From: Pleomorphomonas sp. T1.2MG-36
GTDB lineage: Bacteria; Pseudomonadota; Alphaproteobacteria; Rhizobiales; Pleomorphomonadaceae
Reading direction: 5' to 3'
Length of the DNA: 64,000 nucleotides
Assembly (NCBI RefSeq): GCF_950100655.1
Contig: NZ_CATNLY010000012.1
Coordinates: 496,001 to 560,000 of the forward strand
The notes under the pieces were generated by a model, which saw nothing but the letters and a program-made list of their open reading frames with translations, did no database searches and was not told the origin of the DNA. Below are positions 17,682 to 26,818 of the stretch, piece after piece (positions within the stretch are counted from its first letter, which is position 1; every line of letters begins with the position of its first letter). The translations under genes and the position numbers were made by a program.

Positions 17682-17696
17682 TTAACAAATGGTTTA
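17682..17696 (+). promoter_or_regulatory. CtrA-like box upstream of the DUF2336 gene
   Basis: TTAA (17682-17685), seven bases, TTTA (17693-17696): one mismatch from the CtrA consensus TTAA-N7-TTAA. It sits about 90 bases before the chosen start of the DUF2336 gene. A match this short arises by chance fairly often. Confidence 0.3.
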
Positions 17697-17786
17697 CGAT
17701 TTCAGCGGCATTCTCATCAGGTGTGGCCGCCGATCGTTATTGCCGGAATCGGCGGGCGAGACACTCCTATTCGGGATGGCTGTGAA

Positions 17787-18920
17787 ATGGCGTCGCCCCC
17801 CTTTTCAAGTGGCGTTTTCGGCCTGGTCAAGGGCGCTGATGGCGCGCGGTCCCGCTCGCTCCTCAAGGAAGCCACCGAACTCTACGTATCGGAGCCTGGG
17901 CACACGCGCTCCGAGGTCGCAATGTACGAGGAACTCGTGGCGCAGCTGCTGAAGGTGACGGCGCTTCAGGACCGGATCCGCATCGCCACGCTGCTCGCCG
18001 ATTATGACGAGGTTCCCGCGTCCGTCATGCGGGCGCTGCTGCACGACATCTTCCCCGTATCTTCCGTGATGATCGAGAAATCGAAAAGCATCTCCGAAGG
18101 GCAGTTGCTGGCATTGGTGGCCACGGCCTCGCCGAGCCATCTCGAAATGATCGCGGCGCGAAAGAACCTTCAGCCGCCCGTGGTGGAGGCCCTGCTCGGC
18201 CGCATGCGCGCCGACGGCCTTTCGGCGCTGGCCGCCAATTCGAGCATCACCCTGTCGCAGAGCGCCGTCAGCCATCTGGTTGAAAACGCCCACGGCAATC
18301 CGAAGCTGGCTCGCCAGCTCGCCGCGCGCATGGACGACGTGCAGGACACCGATCTGATCGACCTGTTTCTCGATCTTGACGGCCGCGGTCGCCGCCGCGT
18401 CATCCAGGCGCTGGAAATCGCCGCGCTCAGGGAGTTCGCCGCCCGCCGGCCGCTGCCGCGCGTTCCAATGCCCGATCCCGACAAGGTGGCCACGCTGGCG
18501 CGCGCCTGCCTGCAGCGCAACACCGAGGCCATGTCGCGAATCTTGTCGGACCTTACCGGTCTCGATGCCCCGTTTCTCGTGCGGCTGCTTGCCGACGCCG
18601 GCGGCGAGCCGCTATCGATCTGCCTCAAGGCCGCCGGCCTCGACAGCGGCATTGCCACCCGCGTCATCCTGTTCTCCGGCATCGACGACACGCGCAACTA
18701 TTTCGACGTCAAGCGCCTCGTCGATCTCTACGAGATGGTGTCGCTCCGCTCAGCTCTCCTGCTTGCCGACCGTTGGCGCGGCGTGCTCCCGTCCGTCAAG
18801 CGGTCCCCGGTTCACGTGCCGCAAACACAGGCTGGCACGCCCATCCGGTCGACGGCGACCGGAGCCGGCCGCGACGAACAGCCGGCAGCCATGCCCCAGG
18901 TCAGGCGCGATCGCGCCTGA
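17787..18920 (+). CDS. DUF2336 domain protein
   Basis: 377-aa cytoplasmic protein. The bulk is a DUF2336 helical-repeat domain: LLKEATELYVSEPGH, QDRIRIATLLADYDEVPASVMRALLHD, SEGQLLALVATASPSHLEMIAARKNL, VVEALLGRMRADGLSALAANSSITLSQSAV, characteristic of alphaproteobacterial DUF2336 proteins (function unknown; some carry regulatory or PAS/receiver contexts). The last 60 residues are low-complexity and basic. The ATG at 17787 (MASPPFSSG) is chosen; an in-frame ATG at 17721 gives an unlikely extension. It stands alone, with a CtrA-like box upstream. Confidence 0.8.
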   Translation: MASPPFSSGVFGLVKGADGARSRSLLKEATELYVSEPGHTRSEVAMYEELVAQLLKVTALQDRIRIATLLADYDEVPASVMRALLHDIFPVSSVMIEKSKSISEGQLLALVATASPSHLEMIAARKNLQPPVVEALLGRMRADGLSALAANSSITLSQSAVSHLVENAHGNPKLARQLAARMDDVQDTDLIDLFLDLDGRGRRRVIQALEIAALREFAARRPLPRVPMPDPDKVATLARACLQRNTEAMSRILSDLTGLDAPFLVRLLADAGGEPLSICLKAAGLDSGIATRVILFSGIDDTRNYFDVKRLVDLYEMVSLRSALLLADRWRGVLPSVKRSPVHVPQTQAGTPIRSTATGAGRDEQPAAMPQVRRDRA

Positions 18921-19390
18921 GGTCGAACGGTCGTCCGATCGGGGCCTCGACGGCGGTTCTCGTCGCCCGCTCGCTTTTGCCTGACCTTCAGCTTTGATTG
19001 ATCAGGACACAGCCTTCGTCTGCAAGACGGCTCCCCGAAAGCTGGTGCGAATCGTCCGTATTCGGCGCTACGGACCGCCTCGCTTGGAGGTGAGCCAGAG
19101 TCTCAATGCTGCGTGCCCCATCAACCATAGGCAACTTTAGTGTGCTGCGAGCGTCTTGCGTGACTTTTCCTAGCATTCGCAGGGCATGAATTCGGTTTTC
19201 ATCGTATTGATGTTACTCTTGTCCAAGTTCCACTTGTTTTCATTTTTGAAGCGCTGTAATGACATGTCCGACAGCAGATCATGGGTTTGTTGCGGCTTCG
19301 CAGGTAGAATTGATCGAAAAATTCTCGGCCGGTGGAGCAGTTAACGAAACGCAACAGAAATATCCAAATTCAAGCAGGACAGGTACAAAG
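18921..19390. other. Long leader/promoter region of mucR
   Basis: About 470 bases without a credible gene. The last 200 bases (roughly 19190-19390) are clearly AT-richer than the surroundings, with runs such as CTTGTTTTCATTTTTGAAG. MucR/Ros proteins bind AT-rich DNA and commonly repress their own gene, so this stretch is a good candidate autoregulatory region (inference). Confidence 0.5.
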
Positions 19391-19810
19391 ATGAGCGAGA
19401 TGGAAGACGACCTGACGATAATCGACCTTGCCGCGCATATCGTCGCCGCCTATGTCGGCAACAATTCCGTTCCGGCCGCGGAACTGCCGAACCTGATCTA
19501 CGACGTCGTGGGCGCTCTCAATCGCGTGCAGGGCGGTGCTCCTCAGGAAGTTGAAGCCGAGCCCGTGCGCCCGGCCGTTCCGGTCAAGAAGTCGGTCACC
19601 AACGACTACATCATCTGCCTTGAGGACGGAAAGAAGTTCAAGTCGCTCAAGCGCCATCTGCGTACCCACTACAACATGTCGCCGGAAGAATACCGCGAGA
19701 AGTGGAGCCTGCCGGCCGACTACCCGATGGTCGCCCCCAACTACGCCGCTGCCCGTTCGGATCTTGCCAAGAAGATGGGTCTCGGCCAGCAGCGTCGTCG
19801 CAGCCGCTGA
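19391..19810 (+). CDS. mucR: MucR/Ros-family zinc-finger transcriptional regulator
   Basis: 139-aa regulator. The N-terminal half (about 8-48) is the oligomerisation region, the C-terminal half the Ros zinc finger: C76-x2-D79-x9-H89-x3-H93 in [18 protein letters not shown], followed by the conserved [25 protein letters not shown] and [10 protein letters not shown]. The second zinc ligand is Asp rather than the Cys of Ros, a known variant in the family. MucR silences AT-rich promoters and controls exopolysaccharide, motility and virulence genes in the order. The start is the ATG at 19391 (MSEMEDDL). A terminator follows directly. Confidence 0.93.
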   Translation: MSEMEDDLTIIDLAAHIVAAYVGNNSVPAAELPNLIYDVVGALNRVQGGAPQEVEAEPVRPAVPVKKSVTNDYIICLEDGKKFKSLKRHLRTHYNMSPEEYREKWSLPADYPMVAPNYAAARSDLAKKMGLGQQRRRSR

Positions 19811-19836
19811 TCGCTTTTGCCCGATGGAACATGACG

Positions 19837-19866
19837 AGCCCGGCCTTGCGCCGGGCTTTTCGTTTT
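19837..19866 (+). terminator. Intrinsic terminator after mucR
   Basis: AGCCCGGC (19837-19844) pairs with GCCGGGCT (19850-19857) around CTTGC, followed by TTTTCGTTTT. Confidence 0.85.
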
Positions 19867-19892
19867 GGTCGCCGCTTCAGGAAAGTCGGAGT

Positions 19893-20315
19893 TCAGGCCA
19901 TCGCGTCCTGAGCAACCTTGCGCAGACGCTCCACCATCGACCTCAGGCCGTTCGAGCGCTGGGGCGTGAGATGCTCGCGCAGGTTCAGCTCGTTGAAGAT
20001 GGCCTCGGGATCGATCTGCAGAACCTCGGAGGCCCGCTTGCCCGAATACGTGGCATGAAGGATGGCGATCAGCCCCCGTACGATCAACGCATCGGAATCG
20101 CCAAGGAAAGTGACGACCGGATCGGTCTTGTCGCCGGAGAGACTCGGCTTGAGCCATACCTGGCTGACGCAGCCACGCACCTTGCAGTCGTCGCTGTGGT
20201 CGCCCTCGGCGAGCGGCTCGAGCTCCTTGCCGAGCTCGATGACGTAGCGATAGCGATCTTCCCAGTCGTCGAGAAACGAGAAGTTGTCCCGGATTTCGTC
20301 GAGGGTCACCGCCAC
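19893..20315 (-). CDS. sufE: SufE-family cysteine desulfurase accessory protein
   Basis: 140-aa sulfur acceptor for SufS in Fe-S cluster assembly. The family core is complete: IRDNFSFLDDWEDRYRYVIELGK, then DCKVRGCVSQVWL with the acceptor Cys at residue 49, ADALIVRG-like SDALIVRGLIAIL, and the C-terminal LTPQRSNGLRSMVERL. A GTG at 20315 is the start, with GGAGA ten bases upstream. The rest of a suf operon is not in the window; isolated sufE is usual here. It is convergent with mucR. Confidence 0.9.
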   Translation of the reverse strand: MAVTLDEIRDNFSFLDDWEDRYRYVIELGKELEPLAEGDHSDDCKVRGCVSQVWLKPSLSGDKTDPVVTFLGDSDALIVRGLIAILHATYSGKRASEVLQIDPEAIFNELNLREHLTPQRSNGLRSMVERLRKVAQDAMA

Positions 20316-20365
20316 GTTCGGTCTCCATGTCTGTCGCGCCGGTTCGGTATAGACCGGCACCGGCC

Positions 20366-20405
20366 TTAAAGAAAGAGACCGCCGGACCCAGGGGTCGCGG
20401 CGGTC
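20366..20405 (-). terminator. Hairpin terminator after the DUF5330 gene
   Basis: On the minus strand GACCGCCGCGACCC pairs, with one bulge, with GGGTCCGGCGGTC (20377-20405) and is followed by TCTTTCTTT. It separates the DUF5330 gene from sufE. Confidence 0.65.
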
Positions 20406-20470
20406 GAGTTCCCGACGGATGCCGTCGGGCAGGGAAACTTCGCCGCCGGCATCGGGCCGGCGCGGCCGTA

Positions 20471-20845
20471 TCAGATGCCTTGCGGCGCCTTGCCCGGTCC
20501 CCGCCAGGCCGGCGTGAGATCGGTGGCCGTCAGCGTACCGTGATCGACGTTCGCGCCGGACTTGTCGTCGAGCGACCGATCGATGAAATCGTAGACCATG
20601 CGGGCGCCCGTCTGGGCCTTCAGCATGAAGGTGGTGGCAACCCGGCCACCGATTTCGCAGGCCATGGGGTTGCGGCCGCAAAAGCCGCTCATGTCGGAGA
20701 TGGTCGCCTGGGCGGCGCTCGCAGCCTCCAGCGCGCCGATCGGCTGCACCTTGGCGGTCTCGGCCTGCTGCTCGGCGGCATGGTCGACGGGAATGAGAAA
20801 GATGACAACGGACAGCCAGAACGCCGTCCTCAGGAGAAACATCAT
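20471..20845 (-). CDS. DUF5330 domain protein, exported
   Basis: 124-aa protein with an N-terminal hydrophobic signal/anchor (about 5-22), a short Ala/Gln-rich linker and a DUF5330-like domain: ALEAASAAQATISDMSGFCGRNPMACEIGGRVATTFMLKAQTGARMVYDF (quoted here in parts: MSGFCGRNPMACEIGG is the signature, with two Cys likely disulfide-bonded). Function unknown; found mainly in Hyphomicrobiales, often near sufE/mucR-type neighbours. It is followed by a hairpin terminator. Confidence 0.8.
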   Translation of the reverse strand: MMFLLRTAFWLSVVIFLIPVDHAAEQQAETAKVQPIGALEAASAAQATISDMSGFCGRNPMACEIGGRVATTFMLKAQTGARMVYDFIDRSLDDKSGANVDHGTLTATDLTPAWRGPGKAPQGI

Positions 20846-21224
20846 AATGCACTTCCCTGTTGTTCATCGCCCGTGGAGGGCGTCCGGATCTTTCGCGGCC
20901 GAAACCGTCGCTGTCCGTTCGATGTTCCCGGTTCTAGCAGGGACGTTTTAGGATCGAATTAGGCCGATCATTCAAATCGCAGGGAAATTCGACGAAAATT
21001 TGAGTCCAATTTTATCAATCGGCCCATTCCATCGAGCAGCGCGAGAGATTCGTCAGCTTTATCGCGAGCTTCCAAGCACAGGGAGCGCCTGTTCACCTGC
21101 GCTTAACCGTGAATTCGATCTTTCCGACCAAATCCCTTTCTGAGGGCGTCTCACCCCCTCGCGTCATGCTTCCCATCAACATTCCATAAAGGGGCGCATG
21201 GCACCGTAGTGTCAGAAAAGACAA
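20846..21224. other. Divergent promoter region between DUF5330 and the histidine kinase gene
   Basis: About 380 bases with no gene. The middle (20940-21030) is AT-rich relative to its surroundings (GGGAAATTCGACGAAAATTTG, TTTTATC). A TTAACC half-site occurs near 21104, reminiscent of a CtrA half-box but unpaired. Confidence 0.45.
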
Positions 21225-23132
21225 ATGGTCCGTCCCCGAAGCGTCTCCGGCACCACCGGCCCGTTTCGGAAACTCAGGACCAGCATGTCGGAGGCGCCCC
21301 AGGGGATTCCCATGGCGGTGCCGGCCCGCCTGCGATGGGGATGCGTGTTGCGTAACTGTGAGATCAGAGCCGCGCTGGAGCGCTCGTTTGATCACCTTGT
21401 GCATAGCTCGGTGGTCGACGATCCGGTCGAGGTCGACAGGCACAGAGGATTCATAGGCTCGCATCTCGTCAGCGGCTTCGCGGCATTCGGCCTCATTCCG
21501 CCGGCCCTTGCCGTCGATCCGTCGTCGGCCGGGTTCTCCGCGACTGCGCTTTCCATTCTCGGGCTCGAGATTCTCGTCGCGCTGTTCGTCTCCCGCACCG
21601 GCCGGCTGGCTCAGGGCTACCTTCTGTCGGCGTGCATCCTGACCACGCTGGCCGTTTGGGTTGCCCTCCACACCGGTGGCCTGGGCTCGTTCGCCGTTGT
21701 CTGGTTCGCCATCGCGCCCATCGAGGCGGCGTTGTCCGGCCGCCGGTCGACGGTGGCCGGCGCCGCACTGATCAGTGGCGCGGGCTTTCTGCTCACCGTG
21801 CTCCTCACGCTCTCCGGCAGCGCAAGCCGGGCCTTCGTCCTTGCCGGCGACAGCACGACCATGAATTTCCTCGCCTGCGTGGTCGCCCTCGGCTACGCCT
21901 CCGGTGTGGCCGTCGGCATCGAACGGCGCGAGCGCGCGACCTCGCTCTCCATCGCCAAGCAGGAACAGCGCTATCGCCTGCTTGCCGAGGCGATGAGCGA
22001 TCTCGTCACCTGCCACAATCCCTCCGGCGACGTCACGTTCGTGTCGCCCGCTGCCATGCGCCTCGTATCGGTGCGGCCGGCCGACCTCGCCGCGGATGGT
22101 CTGTTCCGGCGCGTTCACATCGGCGACCGCCCAGCCTACCTCTCGGCCATCTCGGTGGCGCTTCACCAGGGCGCGGCGCGGGTGGAGTATCGCCTTCGCT
22201 GCGGCGACGATCTGGACAACGAGGGCTGGATCTGGGTCGAATCGCACATGCGTCATCTCCCCGACCAACTGGGCGACGACGCAGTGGTGACCGTCACCCG
22301 CGACATTTCCGAGCGCAAGCAGCACGAAGCCGAGCTCGACACCCTGCGCGCCGACTCGGAAGCGGCCAATCTGGCCAAGACCCGTTTCCTCGCCAACATG
22401 AGCCATGAGCTCAGGACCCCGCTCAACGCGATCATCGGCTTCTCCGACATTCTCAACCAGGAACTGTTCGGCAAGTTCGAGTTCGATCGCCAGCGCGAGT
22501 ATTCCGGCCTCATCAAGGAATCCGGCGAACATCTGCTTCAGGTGGTCAACGACATTCTCGATCTGTCGAAGATCGAGTGCGGGTCCTTCGACGTCAATCC
22601 CGAGGCGTTTCGCGTCGGTCCCCTGGTCGATCGCTGCCGGCAGATGATGATGCCGCAGGCGGAGAAGGCCGAGGTGCTGCTGTCTTCGGACATCGAGCCG
22701 AACCTGCCGGAACTGGTTGCCGACCCGCGCGCCTGCCGCCAGATCGTGCTCAATCTCCTTTCCAACGCGGTGAAGTTCTCCAATCGCGGCGGTCAGGTCA
22801 CGTGTTCGGTCCGCCGCCAGGGGCGCCGCATAGCGATCGCCGTGCGGGACAACGGCATCGGCATTGGCGAAAAGGATCTTTGCCGCGTCGGTAGTCCGTT
22901 CTTCCAGGCCGAGACCGGCTACGACCGCAAGCAGGCCGGCACCGGCCTCGGGCTCTCGGTGGTGAAAGGCCTCGTTGCGCTGCACGGCGGCCAGGTGATG
23001 ATCGACTCCGATCTCGGCAAGGGAACCACCGTTACCGTTCTCCTGCCGATGCAGCCATCGCGCGATGGCGTCGAACCGATTTCCCGCGTTCTGGATGTCG
23101 ACCAGATCCAGCGCGTGGCGCGGAGGGCATGA
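21225..23132 (+). CDS. Membrane PAS-domain sensor histidine kinase (DivJ/PleC-like group)
   Basis: 635-aa kinase. A cytoplasmic N-terminus is followed by about five to six membrane helices (approximately 82-232), a PAS domain (about 248-365, ending in the PAC-like TVTRDISERKQHEAEL), a phosphoacceptor domain with His394 in NMSHELRTPLNAII, and a HATPase with N510 (NLLSNAVKFSN), DNGIG (542-546) and GTGLGLSVVKGLVALHGG. The last region matches cell-cycle kinases of the DivJ/PleC/PdhS group, but sequence comparison would be needed to say which. The next gene starts four bases after its stop and is surely co-transcribed. Confidence 0.85.
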   Translation: MVRPRSVSGTTGPFRKLRTSMSEAPQGIPMAVPARLRWGCVLRNCEIRAALERSFDHLVHSSVVDDPVEVDRHRGFIGSHLVSGFAAFGLIPPALAVDPSSAGFSATALSILGLEILVALFVSRTGRLAQGYLLSACILTTLAVWVALHTGGLGSFAVVWFAIAPIEAALSGRRSTVAGAALISGAGFLLTVLLTLSGSASRAFVLAGDSTTMNFLACVVALGYASGVAVGIERRERATSLSIAKQEQRYRLLAEAMSDLVTCHNPSGDVTFVSPAAMRLVSVRPADLAADGLFRRVHIGDRPAYLSAISVALHQGAARVEYRLRCGDDLDNEGWIWVESHMRHLPDQLGDDAVVTVTRDISERKQHEAELDTLRADSEAANLAKTRFLANMSHELRTPLNAIIGFSDILNQELFGKFEFDRQREYSGLIKESGEHLLQVVNDILDLSKIECGSFDVNPEAFRVGPLVDRCRQMMMPQAEKAEVLLSSDIEPNLPELVADPRACRQIVLNLLSNAVKFSNRGGQVTCSVRRQGRRIAIAVRDNGIGIGEKDLCRVGSPFFQAETGYDRKQAGTGLGLSVVKGLVALHGGQVMIDSDLGKGTTVTVLLPMQPSRDGVEPISRVLDVDQIQRVARRA

Positions 23133-23135
23133 CGC

Positions 23136-24038
23136 ATGGCAGGACGCAAGACCCCTGAGAAAACGGGACTTGTCGCCCTTCTGCTTCGGGGGGCCGTCGG
23201 CAATCCGATGGCCACCGCCGGTGGCTTGATGATGACGGCGACCGCCATCGCCATCATGACCAACGCGCTCGCCTTGCAGCCGGGCGTCCATCCGGCACCG
23301 CTGTTCGTCGGCACCCGCCCCGTCGCGCTCGCAACGCCTGCCGTGGCGCAGCCGCCAGCCTTGCGCTCTTCCGACGGGTCCTCCGTCGGTGCTACCGACC
23401 ATAGCCTGATCGCCGACATACAGCAGGGTCTCAAGGACTTCGGCTACTACAAGGGAGATGTCGACGGTCTCGACGGTCCGCAGACCTCGCAAGCCATTCT
23501 CGCCTTCGAACGGGCTTTCCGCCTCACCCCCACCGGCGAGCCGTCCAACAACGTCTTGCTGGCCATTCGTTCCGTGCGGCCGAAGACCAGCCTCAATGGC
23601 GAAAGCCCCGTCGCGGCCGATCCGCTGACCGTGGCCTCGTTGCCGGCAAACGGCCGCGCCGCGCCCATGCCTTGGCCGAAGCCCGGCACCACCGTTGCCC
23701 AGCCAGCGACGGCCGAAGCCCCGCCGGCCGCAGCTCAGGCGGCCGATGTGTCGATGGATGGCATCGGCGATCTCATCGCCTCGGCCGCCCCGCCCAAGGC
23801 CGCCGCAAAGCCGGCCGCCAGTGCCGCGCCAGCGGCGACGACCACCGGCGACGCCAATCTGGCGCGCATCCAGCGCTCGCTGTCACAGCAGGGATTCGGC
23901 CCCGTCGCCATCGACGGCGTCATGTCCGCCGAGACGCGCGACGCCATCAAGCGGTTCCAGGCCTACTACAACCTGCCGCAGAGCGGGTCCATCGACGAGG
24001 CCTTCGTCGCCCAGCTCGTCAAGGTCGGCGGCCTCTAG
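23136..24038 (+). CDS. Envelope protein with two peptidoglycan-binding (PG_binding_1) domains
   Basis: 300-aa protein. A hydrophobic segment near residues 28-48 anchors or exports it; then come peptidoglycan-binding domain 1 (about 91-145: IADIQQGLKDFGYYKGDVDGLDG), a long Ala/Pro linker, and domain 2 (about 245-298: LARIQRSLSQQGFGPVAIDGVMSAETRDAIKRFQ). No catalytic domain is present. It follows the membrane histidine kinase by four bases, so a role in sensing or organising the cell wall in concert with that kinase is plausible (inference). Confidence 0.85.
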   Translation: MAGRKTPEKTGLVALLLRGAVGNPMATAGGLMMTATAIAIMTNALALQPGVHPAPLFVGTRPVALATPAVAQPPALRSSDGSSVGATDHSLIADIQQGLKDFGYYKGDVDGLDGPQTSQAILAFERAFRLTPTGEPSNNVLLAIRSVRPKTSLNGESPVAADPLTVASLPANGRAAPMPWPKPGTTVAQPATAEAPPAAAQAADVSMDGIGDLIASAAPPKAAAKPAASAAPAATTTGDANLARIQRSLSQQGFGPVAIDGVMSAETRDAIKRFQAYYNLPQSGSIDEAFVAQLVKVGGL

Positions 24039-24134
24039 TCACGCGCTTGTCACCTCTCGCGCAACTGTTGAGGCCGGGCAGGCCTTGCTCTTGGTCCGAA
24101 GCCGTGATTTGAACGACGGCTTCCGCTGTCGAGC

Positions 24135-24494
24135 ATGGCCATGGCCCGCATCACGTCCGATTTCTTCGTCTCGGCCTATGTTCGTCGTCGCAACGACGGC
24201 GGCTTCTTCACGGCGGTGGTTGGCCGGGGCGCCGCCGAGGCCGGGGCCATCTTCGTCAAGGTATCGCGCCTCGACGGCACCGCCGATCTCTATGGGCCGG
24301 TGCCGCAGATCTATCTGGACGACGTCGACCCATCGATGGCCGGCGGTCGCGTGTTCGAACAGTTGCTCGCCAGCGCGCCGGAAGCCGAGATCGACGCCCG
24401 CTTGCGGTCCGAGCGGCGCTTCGACAGCGACTGCTGGATCGTCGAAACCGAGGACCGACAGGGAACGTCGGATCTCGATATCATCGGAACCTGA
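24135..24494 (+). CDS. DUF1491 family protein
   Basis: 119-aa protein covering the whole DUF1491 family: ITSDFFVSAYVRRRNDGGFFTAVVGRGAAEAGAIFVKVSRLDG, then YGPVPQ and a C-terminal DARLRSERRFDSDCWIVETEDR. Function is unknown; the family is restricted to alphaproteobacteria. Two ATGs six bases apart (24135, 24141) are both possible starts. It lies downstream of the kinase/peptidoglycan-binding pair in the same direction. Confidence 0.85.
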   Translation: MAMARITSDFFVSAYVRRRNDGGFFTAVVGRGAAEAGAIFVKVSRLDGTADLYGPVPQIYLDDVDPSMAGGRVFEQLLASAPEAEIDARLRSERRFDSDCWIVETEDRQGTSDLDIIGT

Positions 24495-24577
24495 CCGTCA
24501 GGCCGCGTGTTTGCCTGTTGCCCCGCCGGCATCTTTGGGGATATCCCTCGAGCCGTTTTGCAGTTTTCGGAGCCTCC

Positions 24578-26665
24578 ATGACCGAGATGAAGCCCCCTTG
24601 CGCCGAGAAGCGGCCCGTCGTGACGACCGTGCACGGCGTCGATCTCGTCGACGACTATGCCTGGCTTCGTGCCGACAACTGGCAGGACGTCTTGCGCGAT
24701 CCCGACCTTCTCGATGCCGGCATCCGGGCCCATCTCGATGCCGAGAACGCGTTCTGCGACGCCTACATGGCCGACACCGTGTCGCTGCAGGCGGCGCTGG
24801 TCGCCGAAATGCGCGCCCGCATCCTCGAAGACGACGCCTCGGTTCCGCTTCCCGATGGCCCCTACGCCTATGCCAGCCGCTACCTTACCGGCGCTCAGCA
24901 TCCGCGCCTCGTGCGCACGTTGCGCGATGGCGGACCGGAGGAACTGTTGCTCGACGCCGACGAACTGGCGCGCGACAAGTCCTATTTCAGCCTGGGCGGA
25001 GCCACCCACAGCCCGGACCACAAGCTGCTCGCCTACAGCGTCGACGATACCGGCTCGGAGTTCCACGTCATCCGCATCCGCGATCTCGACGCCGATGCCG
25101 ATCTTGCCGACGAGATTCCCAACACTTCTGGCGGCGTCGCCTGGGCGGCCGACTCCCGGTCGTTCTTCTACACGTTCATCAACGACAATCACCGCACCGA
25201 GAAGGTGCTGCGGCACGTGATCGGCACGCCGGCCTCCGAGGATACGGTGGTCTATGTGGAAGAGGATTCGGGCTTCTTCTGCGGCGTCGACAAGACCCAG
25301 TCCGGCCGCTTCATCGTCATCGATTCGCACGACCACCAGACCTCCGAGGTTCGCCTGATCGACGCCGCGGCGCCGGATAGCCCCCCTCGCCTCGTGACGG
25401 CGCGCGAAACCGAGGTCGAGTATTCGATCGAGGACGATGGCGACGATCGCGTCTACATCCTGACCAATGCCGACGGCGCCGAAGACTTCAAGATCGTCAA
25501 CGCGCCGATCAAGAACCCGGGTCGGGACAACTGGATCGATGTGGTCGCCCACGAGCCGGGCCGCCTCATCCTGTCGATGTCGATCTTCCAGGGACGCATG
25601 GTGCGGCTCGAGCGGGTGGGCGGCCTGCCGCGCATCGTGATCCGCGAGCTGTCGAGCGGGCACGAGCACGCCATCGCCTTCCCGGAAGAGGCCTATTCTC
25701 TGGGGTTGTCGGGCTCCTTTGAGTTCGACACCAACGTCGTTCGCTTCACCTACTCCTCGCCGACCACGCCGGCGCAGGTCTACGACTACGACATGGCCAC
25801 CGGCGAACGCTTCCTGAGGAAGACTCAGGAGGTTCCGTCCGGTCACGAGCCCACCGACTATGTGACGCGTCGCATCATGGCGCCGGCGGCCGATGGCGAG
25901 AGCGTGCCGGTCACTATGCTCTATCGGGCCGACACGCCGCTCGACGGTTCGGCGCCCTGCCTGCTTTACGGCTATGGCGCCTACGGCATCGCCATTCCCG
26001 CCTCGTTCTCCACCCGCATTCTGTCGCTGGTGGATCGCGGCTTCGTCTACGCCATTGCCCACATCCGCGGCGGCAACGAGAAGGGGCATCGCTGGTATCT
26101 CGCCGGAAAGCGCGAGAACAAACCGAACACCTTCAAGGACTTCATCGCCGCCGCTCACCATCTGGTCGCCGAAGGCTTCACCTCGGAGGGGCGCATCGTC
26201 GCTCATGGCGGCTCGGCCGGCGGCATGCTGATGGGCGCCGTCGCCAACATGGCGCCTTCGCTCTGGGGGGCCGTGCTGGCGGCCGTCCCCTTCGTCGACG
26301 TGCTCAACACCATGCTGGACGACACGCTGCCGCTCACGCCGCCGGAGTGGCCCGAATGGGGCAACCCGCTCGACAGCATCGCCGATTTCCAGCTGATCGC
26401 GTCCTACAGCCCTTACGAAAACCTGATGACGCAGGACTATCCGCCGATGTTCGTGCTGGCCGGCCTCACCGACCCGCGCGTCACCTACTGGGAGCCGGCG
26501 AAGTGGATCGCGCGCCTCAGGGCGCTCAAGACCGACGACAACCCGCAGGTGATGCATATCAACATGGACGCCGGTCACGGCGGGGCATCCGGCCGCTTCG
26601 ACGAGTTGAAGGAAACGGCGCTCGAATACGCCTTCGCCCTGAAGGTGATGGGCAAGGCTAACTAA
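24578..26665 (+). CDS. ptrB: Oligopeptidase B (S9A serine protease)
   Basis: 695-aa cytoplasmic peptidase cleaving small peptides after Arg/Lys. The N-terminal half is a seven-bladed propeller, the C-terminal third an alpha/beta-hydrolase domain with nucleophile in GGSAGGM, acid in GLTDPRVTYWEP and His in NMDAGHGG. VHGVDLVDDYAWLR near the start and YGAYGI, IAHIRGGNEKG are diagnostic of the S9A group. Start at the ATG giving MTEMKPPCAEK; the longer frame from 24518 is not supported. No signal peptide is present. Confidence 0.93.
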   Translation: MTEMKPPCAEKRPVVTTVHGVDLVDDYAWLRADNWQDVLRDPDLLDAGIRAHLDAENAFCDAYMADTVSLQAALVAEMRARILEDDASVPLPDGPYAYASRYLTGAQHPRLVRTLRDGGPEELLLDADELARDKSYFSLGGATHSPDHKLLAYSVDDTGSEFHVIRIRDLDADADLADEIPNTSGGVAWAADSRSFFYTFINDNHRTEKVLRHVIGTPASEDTVVYVEEDSGFFCGVDKTQSGRFIVIDSHDHQTSEVRLIDAAAPDSPPRLVTARETEVEYSIEDDGDDRVYILTNADGAEDFKIVNAPIKNPGRDNWIDVVAHEPGRLILSMSIFQGRMVRLERVGGLPRIVIRELSSGHEHAIAFPEEAYSLGLSGSFEFDTNVVRFTYSSPTTPAQVYDYDMATGERFLRKTQEVPSGHEPTDYVTRRIMAPAADGESVPVTMLYRADTPLDGSAPCLLYGYGAYGIAIPASFSTRILSLVDRGFVYAIAHIRGGNEKGHRWYLAGKRENKPNTFKDFIAAAHHLVAEGFTSEGRIVAHGGSAGGMLMGAVANMAPSLWGAVLAAVPFVDVLNTMLDDTLPLTPPEWPEWGNPLDSIADFQLIASYSPYENLMTQDYPPMFVLAGLTDPRVTYWEPAKWIARLRALKTDDNPQVMHINMDAGHGGASGRFDELKETALEYAFALKVMGKAN

Positions 26666-26818
26666 CTCGTTTTGCTAATCGAAACGCGCATGGGAGCCAT
26701 GAATCGACTCGTGGCTCATTGCCGCCATCAGGAAAAGTTCCTATCTATCTCGCATGCACCACCGCTGGGCGGCGATGCTCAGTTTTAGAACGCTCACTTT
26801 TCCCGAGAGGAGACGACC

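Noticed and set aside
21093..23492. 799-aa minus-strand reading frame over the histidine kinase gene
   Set aside because: Arg/Ala/Asp-rich low-complexity composition, opposite a well-formed kinase; shadow frame.
24311..26578. 755-aa minus-strand reading frame over oligopeptidase B
   Set aside because: Shadow of a real gene with complete catalytic triad motifs on the other strand.
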